A stretch of DNA of 64,000 bases from Leptodontidium sp. MPI-SDFR-AT-0119 (GCA_020726505.1 JAHLEZ010000021.1:992001-1056000); one strand, 5' to 3'; counted from the first letter of the stretch, positions 43,054 to 54,160 are shown. The notes: generated by a model not told the origin, from the letters alone. A program made the numbers and translations.

Positions 43054-44887
43054 TTAGCTCTTCTCGACACCCTTCTCCTGCACATGATCCACGCTATCAC
43101 TTCGATCCTCGAGCACATTTCCATTCACCAAGTGTTCAACATTGATCTTCGGGCCCTTAAACCACTTCCTAGCATCGACCGCATACCAAAGCAGCGCCAA
43201 AGACATTGTCCCTCCATATATCAAGCACGTGTAATTCATAGTCAGTTTCGTGAGATCGTGACCACGGACAGAGGGGAAACAGAGCACGGGAATGATGAGT
43301 GCTACCCAACAGCAAGCGATAGCCCCGACTGGCTTAGAATAGCGACCTAGGTTCCATGGTCCTATTATCACATGTCAGCGATCCAAGTTTCGTTTTTGAG
43401 ATCCTAGTTTTTCTCACCTGGTCGAAACCTGTCCCCAACCACGAAGAGCTTCAGCGCAATGGGAATAATGAACGCGATGTATTGAGCAATAGCTCCGATA
43501 GAGAAGACGGCTCCGATGGCAATTGGACTGGCAAACATAAGCGTACCCAGCACACACCCGATCGCTACAACGAACCAGACTGCGTTGACGGGGGTTCGTG
43601 TGTGCTTGTTGACTTTCTTGAGCCAACGCGATCCAGGGAGGGCTCCGTCGCGAGAGTATGCGTAGACAACACGAGATGAAGCGACAGTAATACTTTGAGA
43701 CACTTAGCTAATTATATGATGGGATGGAAGTGTGATTCTTACCCTTGTCCAACAAAGAACTGTGCGAATATATTCAGAGAAAACATCGCTAGCCCTGCTT
43801 TTGGTCCCAAAACTTGCAGGCACAGACTCCCCATCGGCTGGCCATATTGTCCCGCTACAACATCTTGGACATTCTTGACTGTGTATGCGATGACTAAAAT
43901 GATAGCCCATCCAAGATACAATCCCATCTGAGCAGTCATGACAATAGCTCGCGGACTTGCCACGTTGGCGTTTGAGCATTCTTCTGAGAGGTGGAATGGT
44001 GCATCATATCCTGACATTGTCCAGATAACTGAGAGAAAGCCCATCAAGAACGCAAACCCAGTCGGCCATTCCGTCCCGTTTACAATTCCTTCGGAAGTCC
44101 ATACAATACTGTTAGGATTGGTCTTTGGTCGGTTGATTGAACCAGCTGGCATCCAGACGATGAAAATGACTAGGACTACCAGGTTGACAACAGTACCAAT
44201 CTTATTCAGGTTGCCAATAAATTTAGTCGAGTTCATCGTGAGGAATCCTTCGAAGACGAGAAGAGCCACCAGGAGGAGATATACATGGAACGTTTCCATC
44301 ACGTAGTCTGAATTTCCAATTTGAACTGCCGTCAAGATCATTGCTGAGAGAGCGAAATTGACAGAACAGGGACCGGTACATAGGCCGACGAAGTTGGACC
44401 AGCCTGTTATCTGCGTTTGGTTTTAGATCTGAACTGTTGGGGGGGGGGGGGGGGGGGGAGAATAGCCCGTGCATACCCATGAAAGGAGAGGCCCCCATCC
44501 CTCAGGAGCCAACACTGCAGCTGCATAGTAAAGACCACCTGCTGTGGGCATACTTGAACATAGTTCCGCCATAGCAAAGGCTACGAATTGAATGAGTATG
44601 GCTGCGACAACCCATCCCCATACTGAACCGGCTGGGCCACTGTAGGCGAGATTGTACCCCAGTGTTGATGCGACTGAAGGCAGAAGTCCCAAAATCGAGA
44701 AGGAAACTGAGAACGATGACCAGATAGAGAAATCCCGCTTGAACTCCTGCTTGTACCCAAGAGCCGTCAGGATTTCCTCGTCGCTATCAGCAGCATGGTC
44801 GAGGACAGCGTGGTCTCCAGTCTTCTGGAAGATTGAGGTGACATTAAGGGTACGCTCATCGACGACTCGATCCCCTTGGGAAACCAT
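43054..44887 (-). CDS. Amino-acid/choline permease (fungal GABA/choline, ACT type)
   Basis: Exons 44887-44477, 44410-43743, 43692-43418 and 43361-43054 total 554 codons (553 residues). Family markers are LTALGYKQEFKRDFSIWSSFSVSFSILGLLPS, the helix-3 region MAELCSSMPTAGGLYYAAA, IWTMSGYDAPFHLSEECSNA, and SSRVVYAYSRDGALPGS. This group includes choline transporters (Hnm1-like) and GABA permeases (Uga4-like); which one this is cannot be told. Intron 1 contains an uninterrupted run of 20 G on the plus strand (44439-44458). About twelve membrane spans; the C-terminus is polar. Confidence 0.9.
44439..44458 (+). repeat. G20 homopolymer in intron 1 of the permease
   Basis: Twenty consecutive G on the plus strand (C on the coding strand) about 20 bases inside the intron from its 5' end. 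Prone to length error in sequencing. Confidence 0.95.
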
Positions 44888-45761
44888 CACGATGTAGGAA
44901 TGTCGAGATAGAGCAGCAAAAAGACATTGACTAGAAACCAAGTACAATACCAGTGTATAAGTTAGTAGTCGCACAGAAATGTGGGTATAGCCTCAATTTA
45001 TGAGATGTGCTGTGCCTCCCCGCTTCTGTAGGTAGGACTAACAGCTCAACATAGCCGGCAGATCTTTCCTTATCTTGAAGCCTGGTCATATCCACGTCCC
45101 AATGCAACATCGCGACACCGGGCGATGTGATGTGTATCATTTGATTTGGTGGTTGATAGTGCCCTCCTGCATGATGCATGTGTGATCCTTGCCAGAAGTG
45201 GCATGCAGATACCTTAGGGCTTACTAGGAGCTTAAGTTCGTAATTTCCATGTTAAGTCTGGGATTAGGATAGATGATTGGACGGACAAGGGTGTTCTGTA
45301 TTGTACGAAGCATTTGGGCCATTTCGCACCGGAAGTATGAAGAGCGATTGAAGTCACAGGAACACACAAAATCAGGCTCCTAATGTGGTTTCCGAATCGA
45401 ATGAATGGCGTGGACGGGCAATCTGGCTCCATGGTCAGAATTACGAGCCAAGGCCCAATCACTGGAGTAAATACCCCCAAACAATATATATCTTACTAAT
45501 TGATTTTGCCGATTCGTGACACCAGCGCATCAGTTTCGATTTTATAATATGCCAGACCTCCTTTCTTCTGTAGAACCCTGGAAAATTGTTTATTTGGTTC
45601 CGAATTCGATAAAGGGGTCAATTAAGCGACAGCTTGGTCCTGGTGAAAATCGTCAAAGTATCATTACACATCCCGCGATCTGGGTATCCACATGGTCATA
45701 CCAGACAATACACCTGTTTCTCTTTAATCCTCAAGAAACATAAACCAGAACAGCAACCCGA
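44888..45761. other. Intergenic, no gene seen
   Basis: Leader of the permease and 3' flank of the LCCL gene. Frames of 80-odd codons have no motif. Confidence 0.5.
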
Positions 45762-47720
45762 TCAGTTCGCACCAAACACTTCTCCATTCAGCTCTCGGCT
45801 TTTGATCTTACTGGGCCCTTTCTTCATCTCCACCCACTTCCCATCCTTGTTCCAGGTGCCCGCCTTGGTGTAGTCCCAACTACTCGAGCCCTGCATGTAT
45901 CCAAACCGGAAATAATCGTTCCTCTCGCTTGCTCCAGTCTCGATCCCTGGTCTACCCCAGACGAAGTTTTTGTCGCTCGAGAACCCTTCGTCGGTGTAGC
46001 CTCTAAATCGCTCGACATCATTTACTAGTACCGATATGCCGTCGAAAGGCTCTGGCGGTGCAAGCCAGGAAAAGGATATTGTAGAGATTGCTTCACCGAT
46101 GGTTATGTTGGGTGGTGGAATGACTGGAAGCTTGGAGTTGTGCTGAGCATCGCCCTGAAGGGCTGCTGGTGTTTGAAGCACTGAGTCGAAGCCCCAGCGA
46201 GCGATACCGTTGATGAAGAGGCCAACGAGAATCCCTTGGTAGAGGAGCGCAGGTCTTGTCTGCATGCTCGTTCCAGGTAGGAGCAAGAGACCAAGAATAT
46301 AGTGGTGAATGCGCAGACTCAAGCCTGGCAAGAGAAGTGAGAGCAGGATAGCGCTGACAAAAGTTCCGTAAAGAGCGAGATACCGGATGAGCCGTCCTTC
46401 TCGGCGGAAGAAGAAGACTTGCTTGATTATAATCAGTGCAATCATGGTCACAATGAGTGCTAGTGCAAGTTTCGCTCCTGGTTGTTGTTTGAGATCGTGG
46501 GCATTGAGCCGCTGTATAGGGATCCAGTCCAGAGTATAGTTTGAAAGTGCACCAAACCAGCACCCTCCCAACCAGAGAATGGTTTTCTCCACCTGGGCAG
46601 TGAGACCAGAGAGTGCTCTCCGAACACCCATGTATCGGTAAATGACGAAAGCGCAAAAGGCGGCAGGAAGATATTTTCCAAGGAGATTAGAGATCAAGTC
46701 GGTAACACTAGAGTGACCTGGAGGATCTGATGCTAGGCCAACATGGAAAAACACCCCTGTAAATATACTGAAGAAGAACAATCCTGGCGATGTCGCAAAT
46801 AACGATAGTAAGATAGTAAATGTAAGTGAGACAAAAAGCAGTGGCCAGCGAGGGTCTTTGGCTTCGCATGTTGTTCCAGAATGGAAAGTGAAGGATGACG
46901 GAAACTCAGAATCGAATCCAATGCTCGTAATCCCATGTTTCTTCGAGCTCTGGTAGTCGCTGTGTTTGCCAACTAATGAGACTACTCCACATCCCCCCTT
47001 TGCATTGTCAATGATTCCGGCGTGGATAGCAGAGCCACAAATGAACGAGTCGCTTCGATAAATTGGAGTTTGGTCGTCCTTCGATGGCCCTCCGATTACC
47101 ATAGGCCGGTAATTGATTTCCTGCGCACCAACAGCCCTGGGATTCAGCACCATAACGCTGGCACAATTCGCGGGACATCTGAAGGCAAAGCCACTTCCGT
47201 TGAAAGGCCGACAGTCATTCCCGTTCAACCCACATCTATTTCCCGGCACCCAGTAAGTGTTTCCGCATCCGATATTCCCAGGAGCTCCCCAGCCTTCAAT
47301 TTCTGTAGCAATTGTACTCTGCTTCATAACCACAGCAAATGTGAGGATCCAGGTGAAATAGAATGCAATCAAAAGAGTTATTCTATGTCTTCTCTTCGGT
47401 ATATAGTGGTCTAGCAATCGTATAGGAAATTCTTGCACAATCGGCAATACTGGTTCGATGGTATATATATGCGGCGGATCCGGTCCTTTTGCCCATTTTG
47501 CTATTGACTTGCTCGCACGACGGACAGGAGTTGGCACCCATTTCATGTATCGATAGGATGCTTGATCCTGCATGAACCGCGGGGTTGGTGGGGAGCTATC
47601 GTCGGAGAGGTCGTCCATGTGCAAGATATTAGATTGAGATGACTCGTCAATTGGGTCGTCCGGGTGCTCATCTGCCACCAGCCTGTAGCCTCCCCTCTCC
47701 TCATCACTGTTCAGGCGCAT
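45762..47720 (-). CDS. LCCL-domain multi-pass membrane protein
   Basis: Single-exon frame of 652 residues from the first ATG (47720). A polar N-terminal about 100 residues is followed by a membrane span (TLLIAFYFTWILTFAVVM), then a luminal LCCL domain (about 140-290) with many Cys: GCGNTYWVPGNRCGLNG, FRCPANC, FICGSAIHAGIID, GGCGVVSL and GITSIGFDSEFPSSF. The C-terminal half has at least seven hydrophobic stretches and a final soluble FxGxxxD-like segment. LCCL is a disulfide-rich domain first noted in Limulus factor C, cochlin and Lgl1; fungal LCCL membrane proteins are uncharacterised. Divergent from QTRT2 across 552 bases. Confidence 0.87.
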   Translation of the reverse strand: MRLNSDEERGGYRLVADEHPDDPIDESSQSNILHMDDLSDDSSPPTPRFMQDQASYRYMKWVPTPVRRASKSIAKWAKGPDPPHIYTIEPVLPIVQEFPIRLLDHYIPKRRHRITLLIAFYFTWILTFAVVMKQSTIATEIEGWGAPGNIGCGNTYWVPGNRCGLNGNDCRPFNGSGFAFRCPANCASVMVLNPRAVGAQEINYRPMVIGGPSKDDQTPIYRSDSFICGSAIHAGIIDNAKGGCGVVSLVGKHSDYQSSKKHGITSIGFDSEFPSSFTFHSGTTCEAKDPRWPLLFVSLTFTILLSLFATSPGLFFFSIFTGVFFHVGLASDPPGHSSVTDLISNLLGKYLPAAFCAFVIYRYMGVRRALSGLTAQVEKTILWLGGCWFGALSNYTLDWIPIQRLNAHDLKQQPGAKLALALIVTMIALIIIKQVFFFRREGRLIRYLALYGTFVSAILLSLLLPGLSLRIHHYILGLLLLPGTSMQTRPALLYQGILVGLFINGIARWGFDSVLQTPAALQGDAQHNSKLPVIPPPNITIGEAISTISFSWLAPPEPFDGISVLVNDVERFRGYTDEGFSSDKNFVWGRPGIETGASERNDYFRFGYMQGSSSWDYTKAGTWNKDGKWVEMKKGPSKIKSRELNGEVFGAN

Positions 47721-48272
47721 CGTAGGATTTCTAGACTTGTCTTGAGTTAGTTATATCCGGGGAAGCCGGGGAAGAAGACTGTTACTTGTGTCTTATGTGT
47801 GTTGGTTCAACGCCTGTAACAATACAATTCAATGTACCTGACACGGTATGGCCACAGTAGACATTGACAAAAAACAAGATGGTAGCGATAGAATAGAGTT
47901 GAGTGTTGTTTATGGGAGGACTCGAGTTTCATCCCGAGGCTGATGCCAAGGCTGTCAGCGGCAACAACGGATCATTGATAAGCCTATCTCGAGCTGCTAG
48001 AGCTTAAAATCGTTAGCGCCAGAAGAATCAAGCCTTCCCTCATTCGGATTTTGAACTCTGAAGAATTTATATCGCCCTGTCCAGCTTCACGACTGAGAAT
48101 CCAGGACGGCCACAGCTTTGACGGAAATGTTGATGAAATTTGACATCGTCAGTCTGGACTTTTCGGACATCCACGGTCGCTTCTGAGGGCGCTGGCCTGC
48201 AGACCATCCAGCAATAATCATTTGCTTTAGTCTTCGTCTTCTTCGAACTTCCTCGAGGCCCCAGAACCAAGA
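47721..48272. promoter_or_regulatory. Shared 5' region between divergent LCCL and QTRT2 genes
   Basis: 552 bases with no coding signal; geometry suggests promoters for both genes. No specific site named. Confidence 0.4.
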
Positions 48273-49721
48273 ATGGCTTCAATGAATGGGATCTCAGAAA
48301 AGGGGAAAAGGCTCCTCTTTGAGGTTCTGAGCCATGTTGATCCTAGCGTCGCTGGCCCGAGACTTGGGAAGCTATCCTTGCCTAGACGGAAAGATGTTCT
48401 TACACCAGACATCTTTGCCATAGGATCCAGAGGAGTTGTTCCACATGTTACACCAGATGTCCTCGCTGCTCATACGCAGTTTGGTGGCATTCACATGGCA
48501 CTGGAAGATTGTATGTTTCCTAATAACAATCACGTGTACTGCTTATGTTCTGACAGTTCTCTAGTCATAGAAAAGGCGACAACGGGTAAACCACCTGTCA
48601 TGAATGCCCCGGGGAATTCTCCTCTTCATACTTTCACTTGTCTTTCTCCGGATCTATTCACTCTCCTGGCACCTCGTCGCACACCGGCGGTGGCTTCTCC
48701 CAATGGTAACAGCAATACTGCCATCTCAACCTTCACATCCACCGGATTTCAGGTTGTTTCAAACAAAGCCTACATCTCATATGTCGCGAATCTTCGTCCA
48801 GACATCGCAGTTGCTTTCGCTGATGTCCCTTATGGCACCCAGCCGGGCACGAAGAGGATTGCAAAGATGGGTGATAGAACCCAGGAATGGCTTTCTCAGC
48901 TTCTCAAGGAGAAGATTGAGGATCAAGCAGTGTTTGCACCTGTTCTGCCAATCGAGTTCTTGGACCAGGCAGAGTATCTCAACACTGTTGCAGATGACCT
49001 TGCCGATGAGATATCTGGGCTGGCTTTCTACGATTCAAACGTTCTCCCGGAAATTCCAGCTACAACGGTGGTATCTCAGCTTCCCCGACTGTCACTTGAT
49101 GAACCAACTTCTCCACGCCAGATTATTCGGCAGATATCTCTGGGCATGGACATTTTTACCATACCATTCGTTGGATTTGCTACTGACGCTGGCATCGCAT
49201 TGAGTTTCCGGTTCCCCCGCCCGCCACCAGAAGTCACATCCACAGAAGGCAAAGGAATATTGCCTCTTGGAATTGATATGTGGCCTGCATCACATGCAAC
49301 CTCTGTCATTCCTCTCACTACCTCTTGCACATGCTATACTTGTACCAACCATCATCGAGCCTTTATCCAACACTTGCTTTCAGCCAAGGAAATGCTCGGT
49401 TGGGTATTATTACAAGTCCACAATCACCACATCCTCTCAGAGTTTTTCGCATCCATCCGCGAAAGCATCAAGAACGGAACATTCGAGGCAGACTGCGACG
49501 AGTTCGCGAAGTACTATGAGCCCGAGTTGCCTGAGAAGAGTGGACAGGGACCGAGAGTCAGAGGCTATCACTACAAAAGTGAAGGCCCTTTCGAGACAAA
49601 GAAAAATAAGCCTGCCTGGGGAAACTTAGGTGGTGATGATGAAGAGGGCACTGGGCTAGTACCAGACCAGCCAGCAACTGAACTGGAGGAGCAAGGGTTC
49701 GCAGAGAAGACGGCAACGTGA
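48273..49721 (+). CDS. Queuine tRNA-ribosyltransferase accessory subunit 2 (QTRT2-like)
   Basis: Spliced exons 48273-48510 and 48565-49721 give 464 residues; the 54-base intron (GTATGT...CTCTAG) is in frame, and its removal restores the conserved HMALEDFIEKA. The TGT fold is visible: GRLSLP-like PRLGKLSLP, LTPDIFAIGSRGVVPHVTPDVL, and the zinc site CTCYTC followed exactly 25 residues after the third Cys by His (C-x-C-x2-C-x25-H), in YTCTNHHRAFIQHLLSAKEM. In eukaryotes QTRT2 forms a heterodimer with the catalytic QTRT1 to insert queuine at tRNA position 34 (Asp, Asn, His, Tyr), on or near mitochondria. A few filamentous fungi keep this pathway, yeasts have lost it. QTRT1 is not in the window. 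Confidence 0.88.
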   Translation: MASMNGISEKGKRLLFEVLSHVDPSVAGPRLGKLSLPRRKDVLTPDIFAIGSRGVVPHVTPDVLAAHTQFGGIHMALEDCMFPNNNHVYCLCSDSSLVIEKATTGKPPVMNAPGNSPLHTFTCLSPDLFTLLAPRRTPAVASPNGNSNTAISTFTSTGFQVVSNKAYISYVANLRPDIAVAFADVPYGTQPGTKRIAKMGDRTQEWLSQLLKEKIEDQAVFAPVLPIEFLDQAEYLNTVADDLADEISGLAFYDSNVLPEIPATTVVSQLPRLSLDEPTSPRQIIRQISLGMDIFTIPFVGFATDAGIALSFRFPRPPPEVTSTEGKGILPLGIDMWPASHATSVIPLTTSCTCYTCTNHHRAFIQHLLSAKEMLGWVLLQVHNHHILSEFFASIRESIKNGTFEADCDEFAKYYEPELPEKSGQGPRVRGYHYKSEGPFETKKNKPAWGNLGGDDEEGTGLVPDQPATELEEQGFAEKTAT

Positions 49722-50585
49722 TGAGTGGTGCTGGCCATGAAAGTTCATTCGGGGCGATTTATTACTACTGCGTGTATGCTATCATTCGGCGCTTATAGAT
49801 GAGTGTGTCTATTGCTAACTGGAAGTACCTGGGGACAGGCTTGCCTGGCCATTCTTCCTAGGAAAACGAAACTGCAAAACAGGAATCAATCAGTTGTCAA
49901 GATGCTTTACGTTATATTTTTCTTGGCTTCAACTTCATTTTGCGCATTGAGCATGCTGTATGTTGCGTCCCAGTGCCGTACTTCTGAACCTCTGTCATTT
50001 TCAAGCCCATTCCATGGCAAATTCATGGGCCCAGCATTTCGTGGCGGTGCTTTCGAAAGCGACAAGGCGTGCCAAGACATCATGGCGGACGTTGAGCCCA
50101 ATTTGTTTTTAGGTTGAAACAACCAAATCTTCTTGGTCAAAACCGTAAATGTTTTGGCACCATAAGAGCACAGACACAGGCTCCAGATCTGCGAAACACT
50201 TTCAAGTTCAGGTGAAAAATGACAGCTTCTTATTCGTCATTCACATCTGCTAGCATTGAAAGGGGTTCTCGGAATTTGCACCAGCCTGGGTAAAACATGC
50301 CGCCGAGCATTAGCACAGATTGAAATATGTCCGCATCAAATCCTGCCATCGTTCATAAGTCACTGCATGCTCCGTGATCTTGTTGTGCTACGTGAATGGT
50401 CGGTGAGAAGTGTTGTCGGATTTCATTGGCATTCGAATATCCTCACCGACAGTCACCAGAACGGGTTCGTACCACGGCTGGAACACCAGATTGAAATCCC
50501 ACCCCTCATAAAATTTGCGCTCTTAGAGAACGGTTGCCAGAATTTTGAATTTACACCGTCACGGCCGCTCATCAGTACTGTCAAT
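49722..50585. other. Intergenic
   Basis: The next gene's frame is open back to 50256 but the preferred ATG is at 50586. A 72-codon frame starting at 49901 has a hydrophobic beginning; too weak to call. Confidence 0.45.
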
Positions 50586-51284
50586 ATGTCTTCTCCTGTG
50601 ACCGAGAAAGAGGGACAACCCTTTCTCAAATACTCCGACGATGCCACGGTGGATGATGATGAGTCGGAATCAAGTCCACGACATCATCCACTCGAGGGTC
50701 GATACAGCCGACTTTTATCATGCTGCCTGGTCTTCTTTCTCACCTCAGCGCTCTGGATCGCAGTCATCTACATCAACTCTCCCCCATCCAAAGCAACAGA
50801 CCACACATACGGTTCCTCACCAGAACAAAGGCACAACATAACCTCCAACTCCAAACTCATCAAATGCGGCAATTCGACAGCGGAGGCCAAAGCATTGAAT
50901 TGTAGATACGACATCCTACTCAACCACTGGGTACCCTCTCAATGCTGGGACCAAGACATGATCGACGAATATAAAGACGACGACAGCTGGGCGGCGTTCT
51001 ACGACGAGGAATTGACTATGCCAATAAGCACCATTGACGAGATGGCTGACAGGGATTTCTACTGGACGTCGGCTAGGGATCATATCAATCATTGCGCGAT
51101 GATGTGGAAGAAGCAGTTCTGGGCGATATTTGAGGATCGTGGAGCGATTGATTCGTTGGTTGCCGGTCCTGGTCATACGGATCACTGTGCTCAGTATTTG
51201 ATGGATGCGACGCTGAAGAATTTCACGATGTCTACGAAGGTGTTTATTGGATTTGCGGGGTGTTGGATAAAGGATGAAGTTTGA
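50586..51284 (+). CDS. Single-pass protein with two HxxHC motifs (UstYa-like, tentative)
   Basis: A 232-residue single-exon protein. A cytosolic N-terminus (about 45 residues) is followed by one membrane span (LLSCCLVFFLTSALWIAVIYI), then a lumenal/extracellular part with HNIT and NST sequons, CGNSTAEAKALNCRYD, WVPSQCWDQ, and two copies of HxxHC: HINHC near 171 and HTDHC near 205. Two HxxHC motifs after a single N-terminal span are characteristic of the UstYa/DUF3328 family, whose members oxidise and cyclise ribosomal peptides. The CGNST/NCRYD front part is unlike typical UstYa proteins, and no precursor-peptide gene is visible nearby, so the oxidase function is not supported by context. Confidence 0.7.
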   Translation: MSSPVTEKEGQPFLKYSDDATVDDDESESSPRHHPLEGRYSRLLSCCLVFFLTSALWIAVIYINSPPSKATDHTYGSSPEQRHNITSNSKLIKCGNSTAEAKALNCRYDILLNHWVPSQCWDQDMIDEYKDDDSWAAFYDEELTMPISTIDEMADRDFYWTSARDHINHCAMMWKKQFWAIFEDRGAIDSLVAGPGHTDHCAQYLMDATLKNFTMSTKVFIGFAGCWIKDEV

Positions 51285-51587
51285 AAGGAAGGAGAAAGGA
51301 TTTTGAAGTTATTACGGTCAGCGTGTTTCATGATGGCATGCTTGTTGAGCGTCAAATTTTCCTAATTTGAGAGGTCGTCAATCATCAATCGAAGCATTTG
51401 AGGGCGTAAATAACCGGACATCAAATTTCAAACATACCCAGGTCAATTAATGCCCAAGAATGAGAACAAACAGACCCCCTTCATATGACCAGGATTGAAG
51501 TCTCTCTAGAGCACCATTACACGAAGACAATGGAGAATGTCCCTTCTCCACCTCCACCTCCTGACTCATAATTTACCCCCCACTAGT
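51285..51587. other. Intergenic, no gene seen
   Basis: Convergent 3' flanks; nothing coding. Confidence 0.5.
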
Positions 51588-51884
51588 TCAGATGACACTA
51601 CTTCTAATAACCACCATCCCAACTCCCACAGCAGCCATCGCTGTCTTGAAAGACCAAGTCTGAGTTTGGTCTGTCCCACTCTTGACGATTCCCTTCTTCA
51701 ATCTCTCGTAATCGATGTACTCGCATCGTCCAAAGTATTCACCTGATCTGCTCGTATCATTGAGTTTCCCCGCCTTGTGTGCACTCTCGATGGCAAGTTT
51801 CGCCATCTCCCTGACGCACTTGCTAAAGCTTCCAGCAGCTGTCAAGTTGGAAGTAGAGCAGTGATGCTGAAGGCAATTTCTCCG
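51588..51884 (-). CDS. 3' exon of a small, possibly CFEM-like protein
   Basis: A 94-codon minus-strand exon after a TTTCAG (51885-51890) reads RNCLQHHCSTSNLTAAGSFS, a spacing reminiscent of the end of CFEM domains (CxxxxCS.....A), followed by a charged region and a terminal hydrophobic stretch (KTAMAAVGVGMVVIRS). An upstream exon with GTATTT donor is possible but the phase does not give a clear start, and the other CFEM cysteines were not found. It may be a truncated gene or chance. Confidence 0.35.
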   Translation of the reverse strand, partial: RRNCLQHHCSTSNLTAAGSFSKCVREMAKLAIESAHKAGKLNDTSRSGEYFGRCEYIDYERLKKGIVKSGTDQTQTWSFKTAMAAVGVGMVVIRSSVI

Positions 51885-53153
51885 AGCTGAAATGATGATG
51901 ATTGGTGAGCGTCAAATACGTCCAGGCGGGTGAACAAGCAGACGCAGCTCATTTCGCCTTCTCAGACCTTCACGATCTACATCAAAAGCACCTCATATAG
52001 TCAAGATCGCAAACAATCCGAAAACTTTGAATTGGCCTAGTCTTCGAGTTTGCTCAATGGCATAGGAGGCGCCCAAATGTGCCTGAACTCATCCGATCGC
52101 TTACTTTCACCGCGGAGTCCACATGAAAAGGGGGCTGCTTGATTACCGAGAATTGTAGTGGTAGTATGTGTGATTGTGAACAGTCATTCAATGGGACCTA
52201 ATCCAGCTGTTAGAAAATCTCAGCATTTTTGATAAACATCGCCCATTGGAAACTGACAGCGTTCCCGGCGAAGGGAAAGAAAGTGCACTGTGAATCGCAT
52301 CAGCTGTTTGTTTACTTTGAAACGTTTGGTGCCTTCATTTACCATAGCAACGAAACATCCAACCAAGAAGTTAGGTGATGAGTGTTAAAGATAGCTTGTG
52401 CCTGCCCACGGCATTTGAGAAGTTGGCGATGAGATTGTCGCTTTATTTTTCAATCTTTATGGGGAATGCGCGAGCTTAACCGCCTCGCAGGAATGAAGGC
52501 AACTTCAAGACACCTTCTTACCGGTATCACTTCACCAACACGCAACCGAACAAGAACACTCTAGTGAAAGCATGCATATTCTTGGTATCGTAAACACAAG
52601 GCTGTCCCCCGTATTTGTGATGATGTTTCTGCTTCTCGCCGTCGGTGCGTTAGGCCACTTTCCCAATTCAAAGCCAACAATTGGGATAAATGCATGGATA
52701 CAATTCAGAGAAGGTGTTGGTATGACATGATGGCTACGTCACCACGGGCAGGATAACTTCTGACTTCAGATACTCTCAGAGTGCTGCTTGTGAAGAGGAA
52801 GTTGCTATCATCGAGCTTTATAAACCCAGTGTATTCTTTCCACAACTCTTTCCGGTCCTAAGCGGTTGAACGTGCCATTAGCCACACATCCATCGTTCTG
52901 AAGACACCTATTCTGTACCGGGGAATAGCACCCCATGGCTAGTTCCGAAAGTGATAGATGAAAGGTGGGTGATATAAGATTTCGTTTGGCAGTTTAGTAT
53001 TGTCGCTGCTTGCTGGCAATGCCGTGACTACGTGACTATCCCTTGGCTGTTTCCACGCAGCAGCACCAATCTTGCCAGACCGTGCCTCCCAACGACTTTG
53101 AGCCCATATGATACATCCAAACGCCGTAAATTATGACATTTCCTGCAACATCC
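51885..53153. other. 1.3 kb intergenic, no gene seen
   Basis: Apart from a possible 5' exon of the preceding entry, no coding signal. Confidence 0.5.
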
Positions 53154-54160
53154 TCACTTCAAAAGTCGTTTGCCCTGGACCTTGACCCCAAACCGCTCAA
53201 CTCCACTATGCTGCTGGTGTTGCCACAATCCTAACTGCCCGACCAATCCACCATCACCCTCCAGCATATGCCTTCGGAAAGATTCTCGCAGATGATCTGG
53301 CAGCAAGGGCCCTCTTCTCGTCTCCTTCTCCCTCGGTGCATCACCTTCGGCTGGCGGGCTAGGAAGTCCAGTCTGGGATTCTCCAGTCGCCTCAATCCAT
53401 TGACTCTGAACCCTTCTCGCGCCCTCGATAATCTCACCAGCGAATATCTTGGCCGCTGATTTGACAGCCAGAATGACGCTGGGTGGCACAGATTGCGAGA
53501 GAGTTTGATTGACAATCTATCTCGATCAGCGAAGTCCTATTCAGTGCATAGAGGAAAACTCACCCTCCTAACCACAGCATCCGGAAGCTTACTACTTCTC
53601 CAAGCCTCATACCTCGCGAACTGATCCGGCGTGAACGCCTGAGTCAGGATATGTCTTCTCTTATCCTCCTTCGCCTTGTCCTCGTGCGACGCCGCAGCCA
53701 CATCCATCGCCATCATATCGCCAGTATCTTCCTCTTCCTCTTCTTCCGCAGTCTGGTCTCGACTGGCCCGACGTTTCCCCTTGCCTCCATTTGACACCAC
53801 TGATTTTGCGCGCGCGCCTGTCACAGAACCGGTATCAAGGTCCTTGCCCTTTGACTTGCGGGGTTTCTTCTTCTTCGCCCCAGAACCAGAGGCGAGTGAC
53901 ATTGTATCCATACTTGGTGAGCGTGAGAAGGCTGGTGTACGGCCATTGTTTTCGGGAGGGAATGAGGTTTGACGGAGGGGGTGGGATGAGGATGTTGCGG
54001 ATGTGGTGGAGAGCATGGAAGCTTTGCGGCGCTTTATGGAGGGGGCCGCAGACGGCATGTCGGACTGTCTGCGCTTTAGAGGAGCCGGTAGTTGTGCGTT
54101 CGGTGGGTATGGAGGTGAAATGGCGGAGGGGTAGTTGTGATTGTAGGGTGGTGAAGCCAT
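53154..54160 (-). CDS. taf11: TFIID subunit TAF11 (histone-fold)
   Basis: Exons 54160-53564 and 53516-53154 with a 47-base GTGAGT...AGATAG intron give 319 residues. The N-terminal about 165 residues are disordered, basic and acidic in turn (KKKKPRKSKGK, EEEEEEDTGD). The conserved histone-fold core follows: RRHILTQAFTPDQFARYEAWR, KLPDAVVRRIVNQTLSQSVPPSVILAVKSAAKIFAGEIIEGAR, exactly the TAF11 (TAFII28) signature; the intron lies inside it. The rest is a linker (PPAEGDAPREKETRRGPLLPDHLRE) and a short tail. TAF11 pairs with TAF13 in TFIID and contacts TBP/TFIIA. Confidence 0.93.

Noticed and set aside
46093..46656. 187-codon minus-strand frame
   Set aside because: Alternative frame of the LCCL gene.
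49901..50117. 72-codon frame with signal-like N-terminus before the HxxHC gene
   Set aside because: Short, no cysteine pattern or conservation cue; could equally be leader sequence.
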